Positions 53,247 to 62,133 of a stretch of 64,000 nucleotides of DNA are shown here, piece by piece. A program made the translations under genes and the position numbers. The notes under the pieces were generated by a model, which was not told where the DNA came from, did not search any database, and worked only from the letters and a program-made list of their open reading frames with translations. Location: NCBI RefSeq assembly GCF_020171285.1, contig NZ_JAIUZI010000009.1, positions 62,001 through 126,000 of the forward strand. The letters are read 5' to 3'. The DNA comes from Seohaeicola saemankumensis. GTDB taxonomy: Bacteria > Pseudomonadota > Alphaproteobacteria > Rhodobacterales > Rhodobacteraceae. Each line of letters begins with the position of its first letter. The first letter of the stretch is position 1.

Positions 53247-53392
53247 GCGTCCCGGCCCGGCAACGCCCCGGAAACCTGCGGTTTTCCGTCCCTTGCCTCT
53301 TGTCGCCGCATGCGCGACACTTACCTCGTATTCTGACTCGGCTCCCCGGCCACCCGCCGGGGTGGTCACGCATGCATTTACCGGGGCGATCC

Positions 53393-54403
53393 ATGGATCT
53401 TCGTAGCTACACCCGCCAATACGCCAAACAGGACAACCGGCTGGCCGCCCTCAGTCTCGGCGCCACTTTCGCGGTCTATTTCGCCTCGCTCTACCTCGCC
53501 ATCGCCTACATGCACGTCTGGTACATCATGCTCCCCGCGGGCATCGTGCACGCCTTCTCGGCGGTGCGCATGTACGTGTTGCAGCACGATTTCGGCCACC
53601 ATTCGATGTTCGAAACGCGGGCCCAGAACCAATGGGCAGGCCACGCCGTGTCGCCTTTCACCTTTGCCCCCTTCGAGGTGATGAAGCAGAATCACAACCT
53701 GCACCACGCCGGCGTCGGCAACCTCGACCACCGCGAAACCGGTGAAATCAACACCATGACGCTGCGCGAATGGAACGCGGCGGGCTTCTGGACCCGGCTG
53801 CAATACCGGCTCTACCGCAACCCCTTTGTGCTGATCCCGATCGGGGCGTTCTTCACCTATTTCATCCGTTACCGCTGGCCCAAGAACGCCGCCCGGTTCG
53901 GCGCGCGCGGCGTGCTGCTGCACAACCTGGCGATCCTGGTCTGGCTCGGCGTGCTCTACGCGCTGTCGGGCTGGGCGGGGCTGGGCGTCTATTTCGCCTT
54001 TTCGATGCTGGGGGGGATGCTGGGCGTGTTCCTGGTCTACCTGCAGCACAATTTCGAAGGCACCTACTGGGACCGCCGCCCCGATCTCGACCCGGTGCAG
54101 GCGGCGCTTCAGGGGTCGTCCTGTCTCGATTTCGGCGCCTGGTTCGACCATGCGGTGGCCTGCATCACCCTGCACGACATCCACCATTTCAACGCGCGTA
54201 TCCCCAGCTACCGTCTGCGCGCCTGCCACTACAACCTGCCCGAGGAACACCAGCTGCGCCGCATCAAGTTCGCGGAAGCCGTGGCGGCGCTGAACCTCAA
54301 GCTCTGGGACGAAGACCAGCAGCGCCTGGTGCCCTTCCCGCGGGGCAGCGCGACGGGGCGTGGCGGCGACAGGACAGGGGGTGCGGCCCTCGGCACCGGC
54401 TGA
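53393..54403 (+). CDS. fatty acid desaturase family protein
   Basis: A 336-aa membrane-bound di-iron enzyme that introduces a double bond into an acyl chain. Histidine boxes are HDFGHH (65-70), HNLHH (101-105) and HDIHH (261-265), with four or more membrane helices between them. This arrangement is that of acyl-lipid omega-type desaturases; carotenoid-type hydroxylases/desaturases also use it. The ATG at 53393 is preferred over an upstream one at 53300 because it begins the conserved domain. The regiospecificity is not predictable. Confidence 0.9.
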   Translation: MDLRSYTRQYAKQDNRLAALSLGATFAVYFASLYLAIAYMHVWYIMLPAGIVHAFSAVRMYVLQHDFGHHSMFETRAQNQWAGHAVSPFTFAPFEVMKQNHNLHHAGVGNLDHRETGEINTMTLREWNAAGFWTRLQYRLYRNPFVLIPIGAFFTYFIRYRWPKNAARFGARGVLLHNLAILVWLGVLYALSGWAGLGVYFAFSMLGGMLGVFLVYLQHNFEGTYWDRRPDLDPVQAALQGSSCLDFGAWFDHAVACITLHDIHHFNARIPSYRLRACHYNLPEEHQLRRIKFAEAVAALNLKLWDEDQQRLVPFPRGSATGRGGDRTGGAALGTG

Positions 54404-54436
54404 AACCGCCGCTGGGCAGCCGCCGCTTGCCAGAAC

Positions 54437-54455
54437 GTATATTTTTTGTATATAC
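54437..54455 (+). promoter_or_regulatory. AT-rich promoter-like element upstream of the HhH/H1-like gene
   Basis: GTATATTTTTTGTATATAC: an inverted GTATA..TATAC repeat with a T-run in very GC-rich surroundings, about 90 nt before the start codon at 54544. It is the most AT-rich short stretch in this part of the window. Confidence 0.45.
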
Positions 54456-54543
54456 AGTTTGAACGCATGGGAGGGAGCCCGGCGGGTCAAGTCCGCAGTC
54501 GCGCGGCTTCCTCTCGGCTCTGGATCAACAAGAAGGACCCGAA

Positions 54544-55245
54544 ATGACCTCAGTCACAGATCTGCGCGGCGTCGGCCCCGTCATGGCGCAAAACCTGAAA
54601 AAGGCCGGGCTGGCAACTGCCGAGAAAATCGCCGCGGCCACGCCGGAGGATCTGCTTCAGGTCACGGGTATCGGCGCGCTCAAGGCGCCGGTGCTGATCG
54701 CCACGGCCAAGGAACTGGTCGGCGGCACCACCGCCCCGGCCAAACCCAAGCCCCAACCCAAACCTAAGCCCCAGCCCAAACCCAAGCCCCAACCCAAACC
54801 AAGAGCGGCCAAACCCAAGGCCCGCGCCGCCAGCGCCACCACCGCAGCGGCCAAGGCCAAGGCCGCCGAGCAAGCCGCGCTGAAACTGGCCGCCGAGAAA
54901 GCCGCGAAAGAGGCCGAAGAGGCAGAAGCCCTGCGCAAAGCCGCCGAGGCCAAGGCCGCCGAACAGGTGCTGGAAGCCGAAGCCGCCCGCCAGGCCGCCG
55001 CCGAAGCCGTCGCCGAGGCCAAGGCCCGCAAGAAAGCCAAGGCCAAGGCCAAGGCCGCCAAGGCGCAGAAAAAGGCCAAGCAACTGGACGAGATGTTCTC
55101 CAAAGCCAAGGAGAAGGCCAAGAAGAAAGCCAAGAAGGCCAAGGAAAAGGACAAAAAGTCCAAGGAAAAGGCCAAGACCCCCAAGGACAAGACGTCAAAG
55201 TCGAAATCCAAGAAGGGCAAGAACGGCAAGAAGTCCAAGAAGTGA
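54544..55245 (+). CDS. helix-hairpin-helix protein with histone-H1-like Lys/Ala tail
   Basis: A 233-aa protein. The first about 57 residues contain two helix-hairpin-helix motifs (LRGVGPVMAQNLKKAGL and VTGIGALKAPVLI) of the non-specific DNA-binding type. Then follow a (KPKPQP)n run (about residues 65-83), an Ala/Lys/Glu helix (about 95-185) and a Lys-rich end (KKAKEKDKKSKEKAKTPKD). The tail resembles eukaryotic H1 and bacterial Hc1/AlgP-type nucleoid proteins. It may be a DNA-compacting or bridging protein. The ATG has AGAAGGAC upstream. A Lys-rich tail built of repeats can vary in length between strains. Confidence 0.85.
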   Translation: MTSVTDLRGVGPVMAQNLKKAGLATAEKIAAATPEDLLQVTGIGALKAPVLIATAKELVGGTTAPAKPKPQPKPKPQPKPKPQPKPRAAKPKARAASATTAAAKAKAAEQAALKLAAEKAAKEAEEAEALRKAAEAKAAEQVLEAEAARQAAAEAVAEAKARKKAKAKAKAAKAQKKAKQLDEMFSKAKEKAKKKAKKAKEKDKKSKEKAKTPKDKTSKSKSKKGKNGKKSKK

Positions 55246-55251
55246 CCGGTG

Positions 55252-55277
55252 GCGCCGGGCCATGACTGGCCCGGCGC
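55252..55277. terminator. perfect stem-loop between convergent genes
   Basis: GCGCCGGGCC pairs with GGCCCGGCGC around a 6-nt loop. It starts 7 nt after the HhH gene stop and ends 11 nt before the serS stop. It has no T-run, so it is a strong structure but not a textbook terminator. Confidence 0.5.
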
Positions 55278-55287
55278 GGTTGGTGGC

Positions 55288-56580
55288 TCAGGCCAGCACA
55301 CCCTCTGCCGTTAGCGTGGTCTTGCCGCCCAAATAAGGCGCCAGAACCTCCGGCAGCGTGACCGACCCGTCTTCGTTCTGCCCGTTCTCCAGCACCGCGA
55401 TCAGGCACCGCCCCACCGCCAGCCCCGAGCCGTTCAGCGTATGCACGAACGCCGGCTTGCCGCCGCCGGCGGGCCGGAACCGCGCATTCATCCGCCGCGC
55501 CTGGAAATCCCCGGTGGTCGAGACCGACGAAATCTCGCGATAGGTGTCCTGCCCGGGCAGCCAGGCCTCGATGTCAAAGGTGCGCCGCGCCCCGAACCCC
55601 ATGTCGCCGGTGCACAGCACCACGGTGCGATAAGGCACCCCCAGCCGCTCCAGAAGATCCTCGGCACAGCGCAGCATCCGCTGCTGTTCCTCGTCCGAGG
55701 CATCTGGATGGGTCACCGACACCATCTCCACCTTCTCGAACTGGTGCTGGCGCAGCATGCCGGCGGTATCCTTGCCCGCCGACCCGGCCTCGGACCGGAA
55801 ACATTGCGTATGCGCGGTCATCCGCAGGGGCAGGGCGCTCTCGTCCAGAATATCGCCCGCCACCGAATAGGTCAGCGGCACTTCGGATGTCGGGATCAGC
55901 CACCAGCCATTGGTGGTCTGGTAACTGTCATCGCCGAACTTGGGCAGCTTGTCGGTGCCATACATCGCCTCGTCGCGCACCAGAACCGGCGTCTGCGTCT
56001 CGACCAGCCCGTTCTCGTCCACATGGGTGTCGATCATGAACTGCCCCAGCGCCCGGTGAACCCGCGCCACCGCGCCGCGCAGCACCACGAACCGCGCGCC
56101 GGAAATCTTGGCGCCCAGCTCGAAATCCATCGACGCCGCCACACCGGCAATCTCGAAATGCTCCTTCGGCGCAAAGTCGAACGCGCGCGGATCGCCCCAG
56201 CGGCGCACCTCCACGTTGTCATCCTCGTCGGCGCCGTCCGGCACATCCGCTGCCGGCAGGTTGGCAATCCGCGCCAGCTTGTCGGTCATCTCCGCATCCA
56301 GCGCCTTGGCCTCGCCCTGCAGCTCTGCCGTGCGCGCCTTCTTGGCCGCCACCTCGGCGCGCAGCCGCTCGAACTCGGCCTCGTCGCCCTTGGCCTTGGC
56401 CGCGCCGATCATCTTGGCGGCCTTGTTCTGCTCGGCCTGCAGCGTCTCGGCCTCCAGGATCTTGGCGCGGCGCGCCTCGTCCAGCGCCAGCAACTCGGCC
56501 GACACCGGCGCATCCCCCCGCCGCGCCAGCGCTGCATCAAAAGCATCAGGGGTCTCGCGGATCATGCGGATATCGTGCAT
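55288..56580 (-). CDS. serS: seryl-tRNA synthetase
   Basis: A 430-aa class II aminoacyl-tRNA synthetase. The N-terminal long antiparallel coiled coil (about residues 30-105: [20 protein letters not shown]) grips the tRNA-Ser variable arm. The catalytic core has [15 protein letters not shown], motif 2 [20 protein letters not shown] and motif 3 region [19 protein letters not shown]. The ATG at 56580 begins [20 protein letters not shown], which is typical. It is single-gene and convergent with the HhH protein. Confidence 0.97.
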   Translation of the reverse strand: MHDIRMIRETPDAFDAALARRGDAPVSAELLALDEARRAKILEAETLQAEQNKAAKMIGAAKAKGDEAEFERLRAEVAAKKARTAELQGEAKALDAEMTDKLARIANLPAADVPDGADEDDNVEVRRWGDPRAFDFAPKEHFEIAGVAASMDFELGAKISGARFVVLRGAVARVHRALGQFMIDTHVDENGLVETQTPVLVRDEAMYGTDKLPKFGDDSYQTTNGWWLIPTSEVPLTYSVAGDILDESALPLRMTAHTQCFRSEAGSAGKDTAGMLRQHQFEKVEMVSVTHPDASDEEQQRMLRCAEDLLERLGVPYRTVVLCTGDMGFGARRTFDIEAWLPGQDTYREISSVSTTGDFQARRMNARFRPAGGGKPAFVHTLNGSGLAVGRCLIAVLENGQNEDGSVTLPEVLAPYLGGKTTLTAEGVLA

Positions 56581-56664
56581 CTCGGGCGTCCTTGGTGAAT
56601 CGTCTTTCCCGCCTTATGACGCAAGACGCGGCCAAGGGGTAGGGTGGCGATGCACCGCCATTGC

Positions 56665-58353
56665 TCAGCTGTCCTCCGACCGCGCCAGCACCCCGTCCCA
56701 CGCCGCCGCCGGGATCTTTGGTTCATTGGGGTCGGCATGGTAGGACGGCGTCATGATCTGCACCCTGTTCTCGTTGAACACCTCGACGATGTTGCGGTGC
56801 AGGTCCGACCGGATCTGCGGGATCGACGCGCCCCGCGTCGAATAGGCGTTGACCTGGTAGTTGATGGCGAAATCCGCCAGCGCCGTCCACAGCACGAAGG
56901 GTCCCGGCCGGGTCTTCAGCCCCTTGGTCCGCCGCGCCGCCTCGATCAGCATTGCCTCCACCTTGTCCGGCGATTCCTCGTACCCGATGCCCACCGTCGT
57001 GTGCACCAGCAGGCCGCTGCCATCGACCTTCTTGGAATAGTTGATCACGTCCGAATTCAGCAACTGCGCGTTCGGGATCGAGATCAGCTCGTTCTTCACC
57101 GACTTCAGGTGCGTCTCCATCATCTTGATCTCGATCACGTCGCCCACGTGGTCGCCGATCGCGATCCGGTCGCCGATCGAGGTCGACCGCCGGTAGATCA
57201 CGAACAGCCCCGCGATGATGTTGCCCATCACCGAATTCGACCCCAGCGACAGCATCGCGCCGACAAGGATCGTCAGCCCCTGAAAGGCCCGCGAATCCGA
57301 CCCCGGAATATAGGGAAAGGCAAAGACCAGCGCGATCATGATGATCACCGCCCGGACGATGTTGAACGTCGGATCGATCCAGTGCGCCTCGAAGTTCTCC
57401 AGGTGAAAGGTCCCCGCCAGCACCGCGTCGAAAAACACCCGCAGCCCCTTGATCACGTACCACGCCACCAGCGCGATCACCGCCAGCGTGGTCAGGTTGG
57501 GCAGGAACCCGATGATGCCCAGCACCACGTTCAGCACCGGCGTCGTCACATGCTTCAGCAAAACCAGCGCGACGGGCCGCGTCTCGGGAAAGGTCAGAAG
57601 CGCAAACGACAGGTAGTAGTAGAGCCCGAGGAAAAAGATCACCAGCAGCAGGAAGTTCAGCCCGTAGCGGATCAGCGCCGCCACCGCCTGCGCCTGAACC
57701 TGCTCGTTGGTGGCCGATTCCACGCCCTGGAAATACCGCTGCGTCAACTCGGTGATCTTGCGCCGCAGCCGCCGGCTGAACCACCACAGAAAGGCGGTGA
57801 ACAGGACAAACGCCACCGTCCACGCGGCCGCCTCCAACGCGTTGCCCAACAGCGCCTCGTCGGTGCGCTCCGCCCGAAAGGCAAGGATCGCGGCCTCGAT
57901 GGCCCCCGATTGCAGGTGCGCCAGGACCGGGGCTTCCATCTCCTCCAGCCGCGCGTCGGCCTCGGTGACGATGGTGATCAGAACCCCGTCGGCGGTGATC
58001 CCGGTGCCCAGCGCAGTCCGGGTGAATTCCATCCGGACGGTGGTGGCATCCGATGCGGTGGCCACCTCCCGGATCCGGTCCGCGACCGTCTGCGCGCGGG
58101 CCTCGGCCGGCATCGCCGAGGTGCCACGCAACTGGAACAGCTCGTTGCCGTCGATGATGACCGGCGCGGCAAAGACCCCGGGCTCCCCCGGCGCGTCCGC
58201 CTGCACCTGAGAGTCACCCGGCCTGGCCGGGCTCTGCGCCGACACCGGCGCGACAAGGCACAACATCGCCACCAGCAGCGCCGCCAGCCACACCGCCCCC
58301 GGCAACCGACCCCACCGCGACACCGCCGCGGTTATCCCAGAAACCCGTTCCAT
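56665..58353 (-). CDS. MscS-family mechanosensitive channel with N-terminal periplasmic domain
   Basis: A 562-aa inner-membrane channel that opens on membrane tension during osmotic downshift. It has a signal-type helix (about residues 15-38), a periplasmic region (about 40-160) and several membrane helices. The pore-lining helix and beta domain are typical MscS: ILVGAMLSLGSNSVMGNIIA (about 335-355), RRSTSIGDRIAIGDHVGDVI and NAQLLNSDVINYS. The ATG at 58353 (MERVSGITAAV) is chosen as the start of the hydrophobic N-terminus; a longer upstream frame has no signal for translation. The periplasmic extension exceeds that of E. coli MscS. Confidence 0.9.
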   Translation of the reverse strand: MERVSGITAAVSRWGRLPGAVWLAALLVAMLCLVAPVSAQSPARPGDSQVQADAPGEPGVFAAPVIIDGNELFQLRGTSAMPAEARAQTVADRIREVATASDATTVRMEFTRTALGTGITADGVLITIVTEADARLEEMEAPVLAHLQSGAIEAAILAFRAERTDEALLGNALEAAAWTVAFVLFTAFLWWFSRRLRRKITELTQRYFQGVESATNEQVQAQAVAALIRYGLNFLLLVIFFLGLYYYLSFALLTFPETRPVALVLLKHVTTPVLNVVLGIIGFLPNLTTLAVIALVAWYVIKGLRVFFDAVLAGTFHLENFEAHWIDPTFNIVRAVIIMIALVFAFPYIPGSDSRAFQGLTILVGAMLSLGSNSVMGNIIAGLFVIYRRSTSIGDRIAIGDHVGDVIEIKMMETHLKSVKNELISIPNAQLLNSDVINYSKKVDGSGLLVHTTVGIGYEESPDKVEAMLIEAARRTKGLKTRPGPFVLWTALADFAINYQVNAYSTRGASIPQIRSDLHRNIVEVFNENRVQIMTPSYHADPNEPKIPAAAWDGVLARSEDS

Positions 58354-58513
58354 CGCATCGACTATATCCGCCTTTGCAAAGCTGCCTAGCGATTCCTGCA
58401 GCGCGCCCGCCCGGATCGCCGGGCAAAAGCCGCCCCGCAAGACCACCCAACCCCGGCCCCCCGCGTAGGGTGGGGCTTCGGCTTTGCCATATCGCAGAAA
58501 CACCGCCAATCCA

Positions 58514-59920
58514 TCATGACGAAGACCTGTTTCTTGCGACTTGAAACCGCCACCGGCGGCATGCTTCGGCGAATCCTTCGTCATCCAATTCTTCGTCGAC
58601 CCAATGCGCAGGACGTTCTACGCCCTTTGGCAATGTGACCGACCCATCGCCAAAAAATCTCGCAAAATCTAAAACGTAACTGGGATCGCGATGAAACTTG
58701 CACCCTCGAAGGGCGCACTCGGTGTATTCGACCGCTTCTTGATCCGGTCTGAATTGCCAAGTGTGTGTGAACACGCAGTGAAGATATCCGGTGTTCAGCT
58801 GTCTCGTTTCAAAAAACTGGCTGCCTATTGTGGCATCAACGAAGGTGACATGAGAAAAACTGGTCCCCAGGAAATTGTCAGCCGCCAGCAGCCATTGACG
58901 GGGATACATCAAACGAATGTCGGCGACTCTGAAATCCGCTCCGTCCAAAACTGTTTCTTCGATGTTCGTCGCTGTTAGGCTTGCGCCAACGAAGCGTGCA
59001 TTGGTGCAGTCGGTTCCTTGCAGCATTGTTTTGTCGAGAGCTGCCCCGTTAAACCAAGCCCCTTTCCAGCAGCCATCCGACAAGTTCATGGCTTGCAAGT
59101 TGCAGTTCCTCAAGTCGACAACCGTGTACTTCAACTCGTCGGGGAAGTGTCTGTTTAATCGCCCGATGGATTGGACCGCCACCTGCATATCGGGTCTTTT
59201 GACCTTGAGGCCGCGCAACCAATCCCAAAGTCCTGCAGTGTCGGCGTTTTCCGGTACCGGCTCTGGCGGTATCTCCTCAGACAATTCTCTGACATAGGTG
59301 CTCAACATCCGCACGATGCGGGCAGCTTCGTTTGGGCGTTCCGTTACCAAACCTTCCAGCCGGTCGATGGCCGCGCAGCGGCGGACAACGTCGTCCTCCC
59401 GCATGTCTCGCCAGACCAGCCCCGCCTGCGGGTCGATCACCTTACGGCTTTTCTGCCGCGTGGCGTACAGGTCTGCGGCGGCGGCGTTGATTTTGTCGTT
59501 GAACAGCGCCTCGATCGCCGTATCGGTCTGGGTGCGGTTCAATTCCAGCCGGAGCAGCGTCACCGGAAAGGCCACCACCGCCCCGAACACGGCTGTCAGT
59601 GCCGTCAGCTTGGCGACCGCAAAACGCCAGTCGCTTTGACCGAGAGTGTCGGTCGGCGCGGCGATCTGGATGATGTCCGCGATCTGGGTCATCAGCCCGG
59701 CGAACAGCAGCAGGAAAACCGCCGCCCACATCATCACGCAGATCAGGAACAACACGGGGTTCAGCCCCTCCGCCCCAAGTTTCTTCTGAAGCCCGGAAAG
59801 CGAAGTCGATCCTGCGGGCACCTCTAGCGAGGCCGTCCAAAGGATCAGGTAAAACCCGATCAGCAGGCCGAGGAACACCCAGAGCAGCGGGTGGGTCGCA
59901 AAGGTTAAATATGTCTGCAC
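58514..59920 (-). CDS. membrane protein with C-terminal pentapeptide repeats
   Basis: A 468-aa protein with three or four N-terminal membrane segments (about residues 8-30, 55-78, 100-125), a charged region, and pentapeptide repeats at about 268-335 (LRNCNLQAMNLSDGCWKGAW, then NIEETVLDGADFRVADIRL). These fold as a right-handed quadrilateral beta helix. The DNA of the C-terminal half (about 58620-59300) is visibly less GC-rich and uses different codons from the N-terminal half, which suggests a fusion or acquisition. The GTG start at 59920 has no strong ribosome-binding site. Function unknown. Confidence 0.82.
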   Translation of the reverse strand: MQTYLTFATHPLLWVFLGLLIGFYLILWTASLEVPAGSTSLSGLQKKLGAEGLNPVLFLICVMMWAAVFLLLFAGLMTQIADIIQIAAPTDTLGQSDWRFAVAKLTALTAVFGAVVAFPVTLLRLELNRTQTDTAIEALFNDKINAAAADLYATRQKSRKVIDPQAGLVWRDMREDDVVRRCAAIDRLEGLVTERPNEAARIVRMLSTYVRELSEEIPPEPVPENADTAGLWDWLRGLKVKRPDMQVAVQSIGRLNRHFPDELKYTVVDLRNCNLQAMNLSDGCWKGAWFNGAALDKTMLQGTDCTNARFVGASLTATNIEETVLDGADFRVADIRLMYPRQWLLAADNFLGTSFSHVTFVDATIGSQFFETRQLNTGYLHCVFTHTWQFRPDQEAVEYTECALRGCKFHRDPSYVLDFARFFGDGSVTLPKGVERPAHWVDEELDDEGFAEACRRWRFQVARNRSSS

Positions 59921-60002
59921 GCGGCGGGGTGTCCTTTACCGTTCGCTCACACCATGACGCGAACCCGCGTCACTGCCAAGGCGCAATTCGGCGCCGAAGT
60001 TT

Positions 60003-60046
60003 GGTACAAAACGGTCAAACCCCGGTTTCAACCCGGTACAAAACGG
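60003..60046 (+). repeat. paired GGTACAAAACGG boxes (locus 2)
   Basis: GGTACAAAACGG at 60003-60014 and again at 60035-60046, starting exactly 32 nt apart, as at 15931-15974. The pair lies in the 232-nt divergent region between the pentapeptide gene and yajC, about 83 nt upstream of the former's start and 107 nt upstream of the latter's. Flanks after the second box (AGAAAC) also resemble locus 1 (ATGAAAC). Confidence 0.6.
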
Positions 60047-60152
60047 CAGAAACAATCCCTCGCCTGTGCCTTGCAAACCCCCCCGTCTGCGCATAGGTTC
60101 CGGCCAAATTTCGCGGGGGATGTCCCGCCGCTCTGACCAAAAGGAACACCCC

Positions 60153-60437
60153 ATGGACGCAGGCGCAATCGGCCAGTTTCTCCCGCTCATCCTGATCTTT
60201 GCGATCATGTATTTCCTGCTGATCCGGCCACAGCAGAAGAAGGTCAAGGAACATCAGGCCATGGTCGAGGCGCTGCGCCGGGGCGACCAGGTGATCACGC
60301 AAGGTGGCCTGATCGGCAAGGTCTCCAAGGTCAAGGAAGACGGCGAGCTTGAGGTCGAGATCGCCGAGGGCGTCAAGGTCCGCGTCGTCAAATCGACCAT
60401 TGCTCAGGTCCTGAACAAGACCGAGCCGGCAAAGTAA
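60153..60437 (+). CDS. yajC: preprotein translocase subunit YajC
   Basis: A 94-aa single-span inner-membrane protein that joins SecDF in the Sec holotranslocon. It has the membrane helix FLPLILIFAIMYFLLIRP (about residues 9-27) followed by QQKKVKEHQAMVEALRRGDQ, the typical YajC signature, and a small beta domain. The ATG at 60153 follows AAAGGAAC. It is the first gene of yajC-secD-secF. Confidence 0.95.
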   Translation: MDAGAIGQFLPLILIFAIMYFLLIRPQQKKVKEHQAMVEALRRGDQVITQGGLIGKVSKVKEDGELEVEIAEGVKVRVVKSTIAQVLNKTEPAK

Positions 60438-60470
60438 CTCTGCCACGTAACCCATTCAAAAGGCAGGGCA

Positions 60471-62132
60471 ATGCTGCATATTGATTTGTGGAAACGGGTG
60501 CTGATCGCACTGGTCTGCGCGGCCGGTCTGCTGATGGCCCTGCCGAATGCGTTCTATACCCGCGTCGAGCAATCGAACGACGCCTGGGCCGAGATCGAGC
60601 TGGCCGGCGAGACGCCGGAGCGGCTGGCGGTGGCCGAACAATGGCCGGGCTGGATGCCCGCGTCGCTGGTCAACCTCGGCCTCGACCTGCGCGGCGGCGC
60701 GCATCTGCTGGCCGAGGTTCAGGTGGGCGACGTCTATGCCAGCCGGATGGAGGCCATGTGGCCCGAGATCCGCGATGCCCTGCGCCCCGAGCGCGCCACC
60801 ATCGGCACCATCCGCAAACAACCCTCCGCCCCCGACGAGATCCGGATTCGCATCGGCAATCCCGACGGCATGACCCGCGCATTGGAGGTTGTGCGCGGCC
60901 TTGCGCGGCCGGTCACCAGCCTGACCGGCGCCGGGGCAACCGACATCACCGTGAGCGGTCAGGGGGCCGAGATCGTGGTGACCCTATCGGAGGCGGAAAA
61001 GCTCGCCTCGGATGACAGGACCGTCCGGCAAGCTCTTGAAATCATTAGGCGGAGGATCGACGAAGTCGGCACCCGCGAACCGACGATACAGCGCCAGGGG
61101 ACCGACCGGATCCTGATCCAGGTGCCGGGCATCGGCAGCGCCGCCGAGCTGAAGGACATCATCGGCACCACCGCTCAGCTGACCTTCAACCCCGTCGTCG
61201 GACGCACCACCAACCCCAGCGACGCCCCCGGTGTCGGCAACAAGATGGTGCCGTCGCTGGATGAGGAAGGCACGTATTACATCATCGAATCCGCCCCGGT
61301 TGTGACCGGCGAGGAACTGACCAACGCGCAGCCTTCGTTCGACCAGAACGGACGCCCGGCGGTCAGTTTCACCTTCAACACCTCCGGCGCGCGCAAGTTC
61401 GGCGACTACACCCGCGACAACATCGGCGCGCCCTTTGCCATCGTGCTGGACGACGAGGTGATCAGCGCCCCGGTGATCCAGGCGCATATCCCCGGTGGCT
61501 CGGGCATCATCACCGGCCGTTTCACGGTCGAGGAAAGCACCAACCTGGCCGTGCTGCTGCGCGCCGGCGCGCTGCCTGCGGGCCTGGAATTCCTCGAAGA
61601 GCGCACCATCGGTCCCGAACTGGGACAGGACAGCATCGACGCGGGCAAGGTCGCCACGGGCGTTGCCTTTGCCGCCGTGCTGGTGTTCATGGCGCTCAGC
61701 TATGGTCTGTTCGGTCTGTTTGCCAATGTCGCTCTGATCCTCAACATTGCGCTGATCTTTGGCCTGCTCAGCACGATCGGCGCCACGCTGACGCTGCCGG
61801 GTATCGCCGGCATCGTGCTGACGGTCGGTATGGCTGTGGATGCCAACGTGTTGATTTTCGAACGAATTCGCGAAGAACTGAAGACCGCGCGCGGCCCGGC
61901 CCGCGCCATCGAGCTGGGCTATGAAAAGGCGCTGTCGGCCATTCTGGATGCCAACATCACGACCTTCATCACCGCCGTTATCCTTTTCGCGATGGGCTCC
62001 GGCCCGGTGCGTGGCTTTGCCATCACCCTTGGCCTGGGCATCCTGACCTCGGTCTTTACAGCGATCTTCGTCACGCGGCTGATGATCGTGATCTGGTTCG
62101 AACGCCGCCGTCCCAAGACGATCGAGGTGTGA
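60471..62132 (+). CDS. secD: protein translocase subunit SecD
   Basis: A 553-aa RND-like subunit using the proton gradient to help pull proteins across the membrane. It has one N-terminal membrane helix (about 5-22), the P1 domain with LGLDLRGGAHLLAEV (about 65-79), and five more helices at the end with the SecD motifs GPELGQDSIDAGKVA and TVGMAVDANVLIFERIREE (about 444-462). The next gene, secF, begins 1 nt after its stop. Confidence 0.97.
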   Translation: MLHIDLWKRVLIALVCAAGLLMALPNAFYTRVEQSNDAWAEIELAGETPERLAVAEQWPGWMPASLVNLGLDLRGGAHLLAEVQVGDVYASRMEAMWPEIRDALRPERATIGTIRKQPSAPDEIRIRIGNPDGMTRALEVVRGLARPVTSLTGAGATDITVSGQGAEIVVTLSEAEKLASDDRTVRQALEIIRRRIDEVGTREPTIQRQGTDRILIQVPGIGSAAELKDIIGTTAQLTFNPVVGRTTNPSDAPGVGNKMVPSLDEEGTYYIIESAPVVTGEELTNAQPSFDQNGRPAVSFTFNTSGARKFGDYTRDNIGAPFAIVLDDEVISAPVIQAHIPGGSGIITGRFTVEESTNLAVLLRAGALPAGLEFLEERTIGPELGQDSIDAGKVATGVAFAAVLVFMALSYGLFGLFANVALILNIALIFGLLSTIGATLTLPGIAGIVLTVGMAVDANVLIFERIREELKTARGPARAIELGYEKALSAILDANITTFITAVILFAMGSGPVRGFAITLGLGILTSVFTAIFVTRLMIVIWFERRRPKTIEV

Positions 62133-62133
62133 C

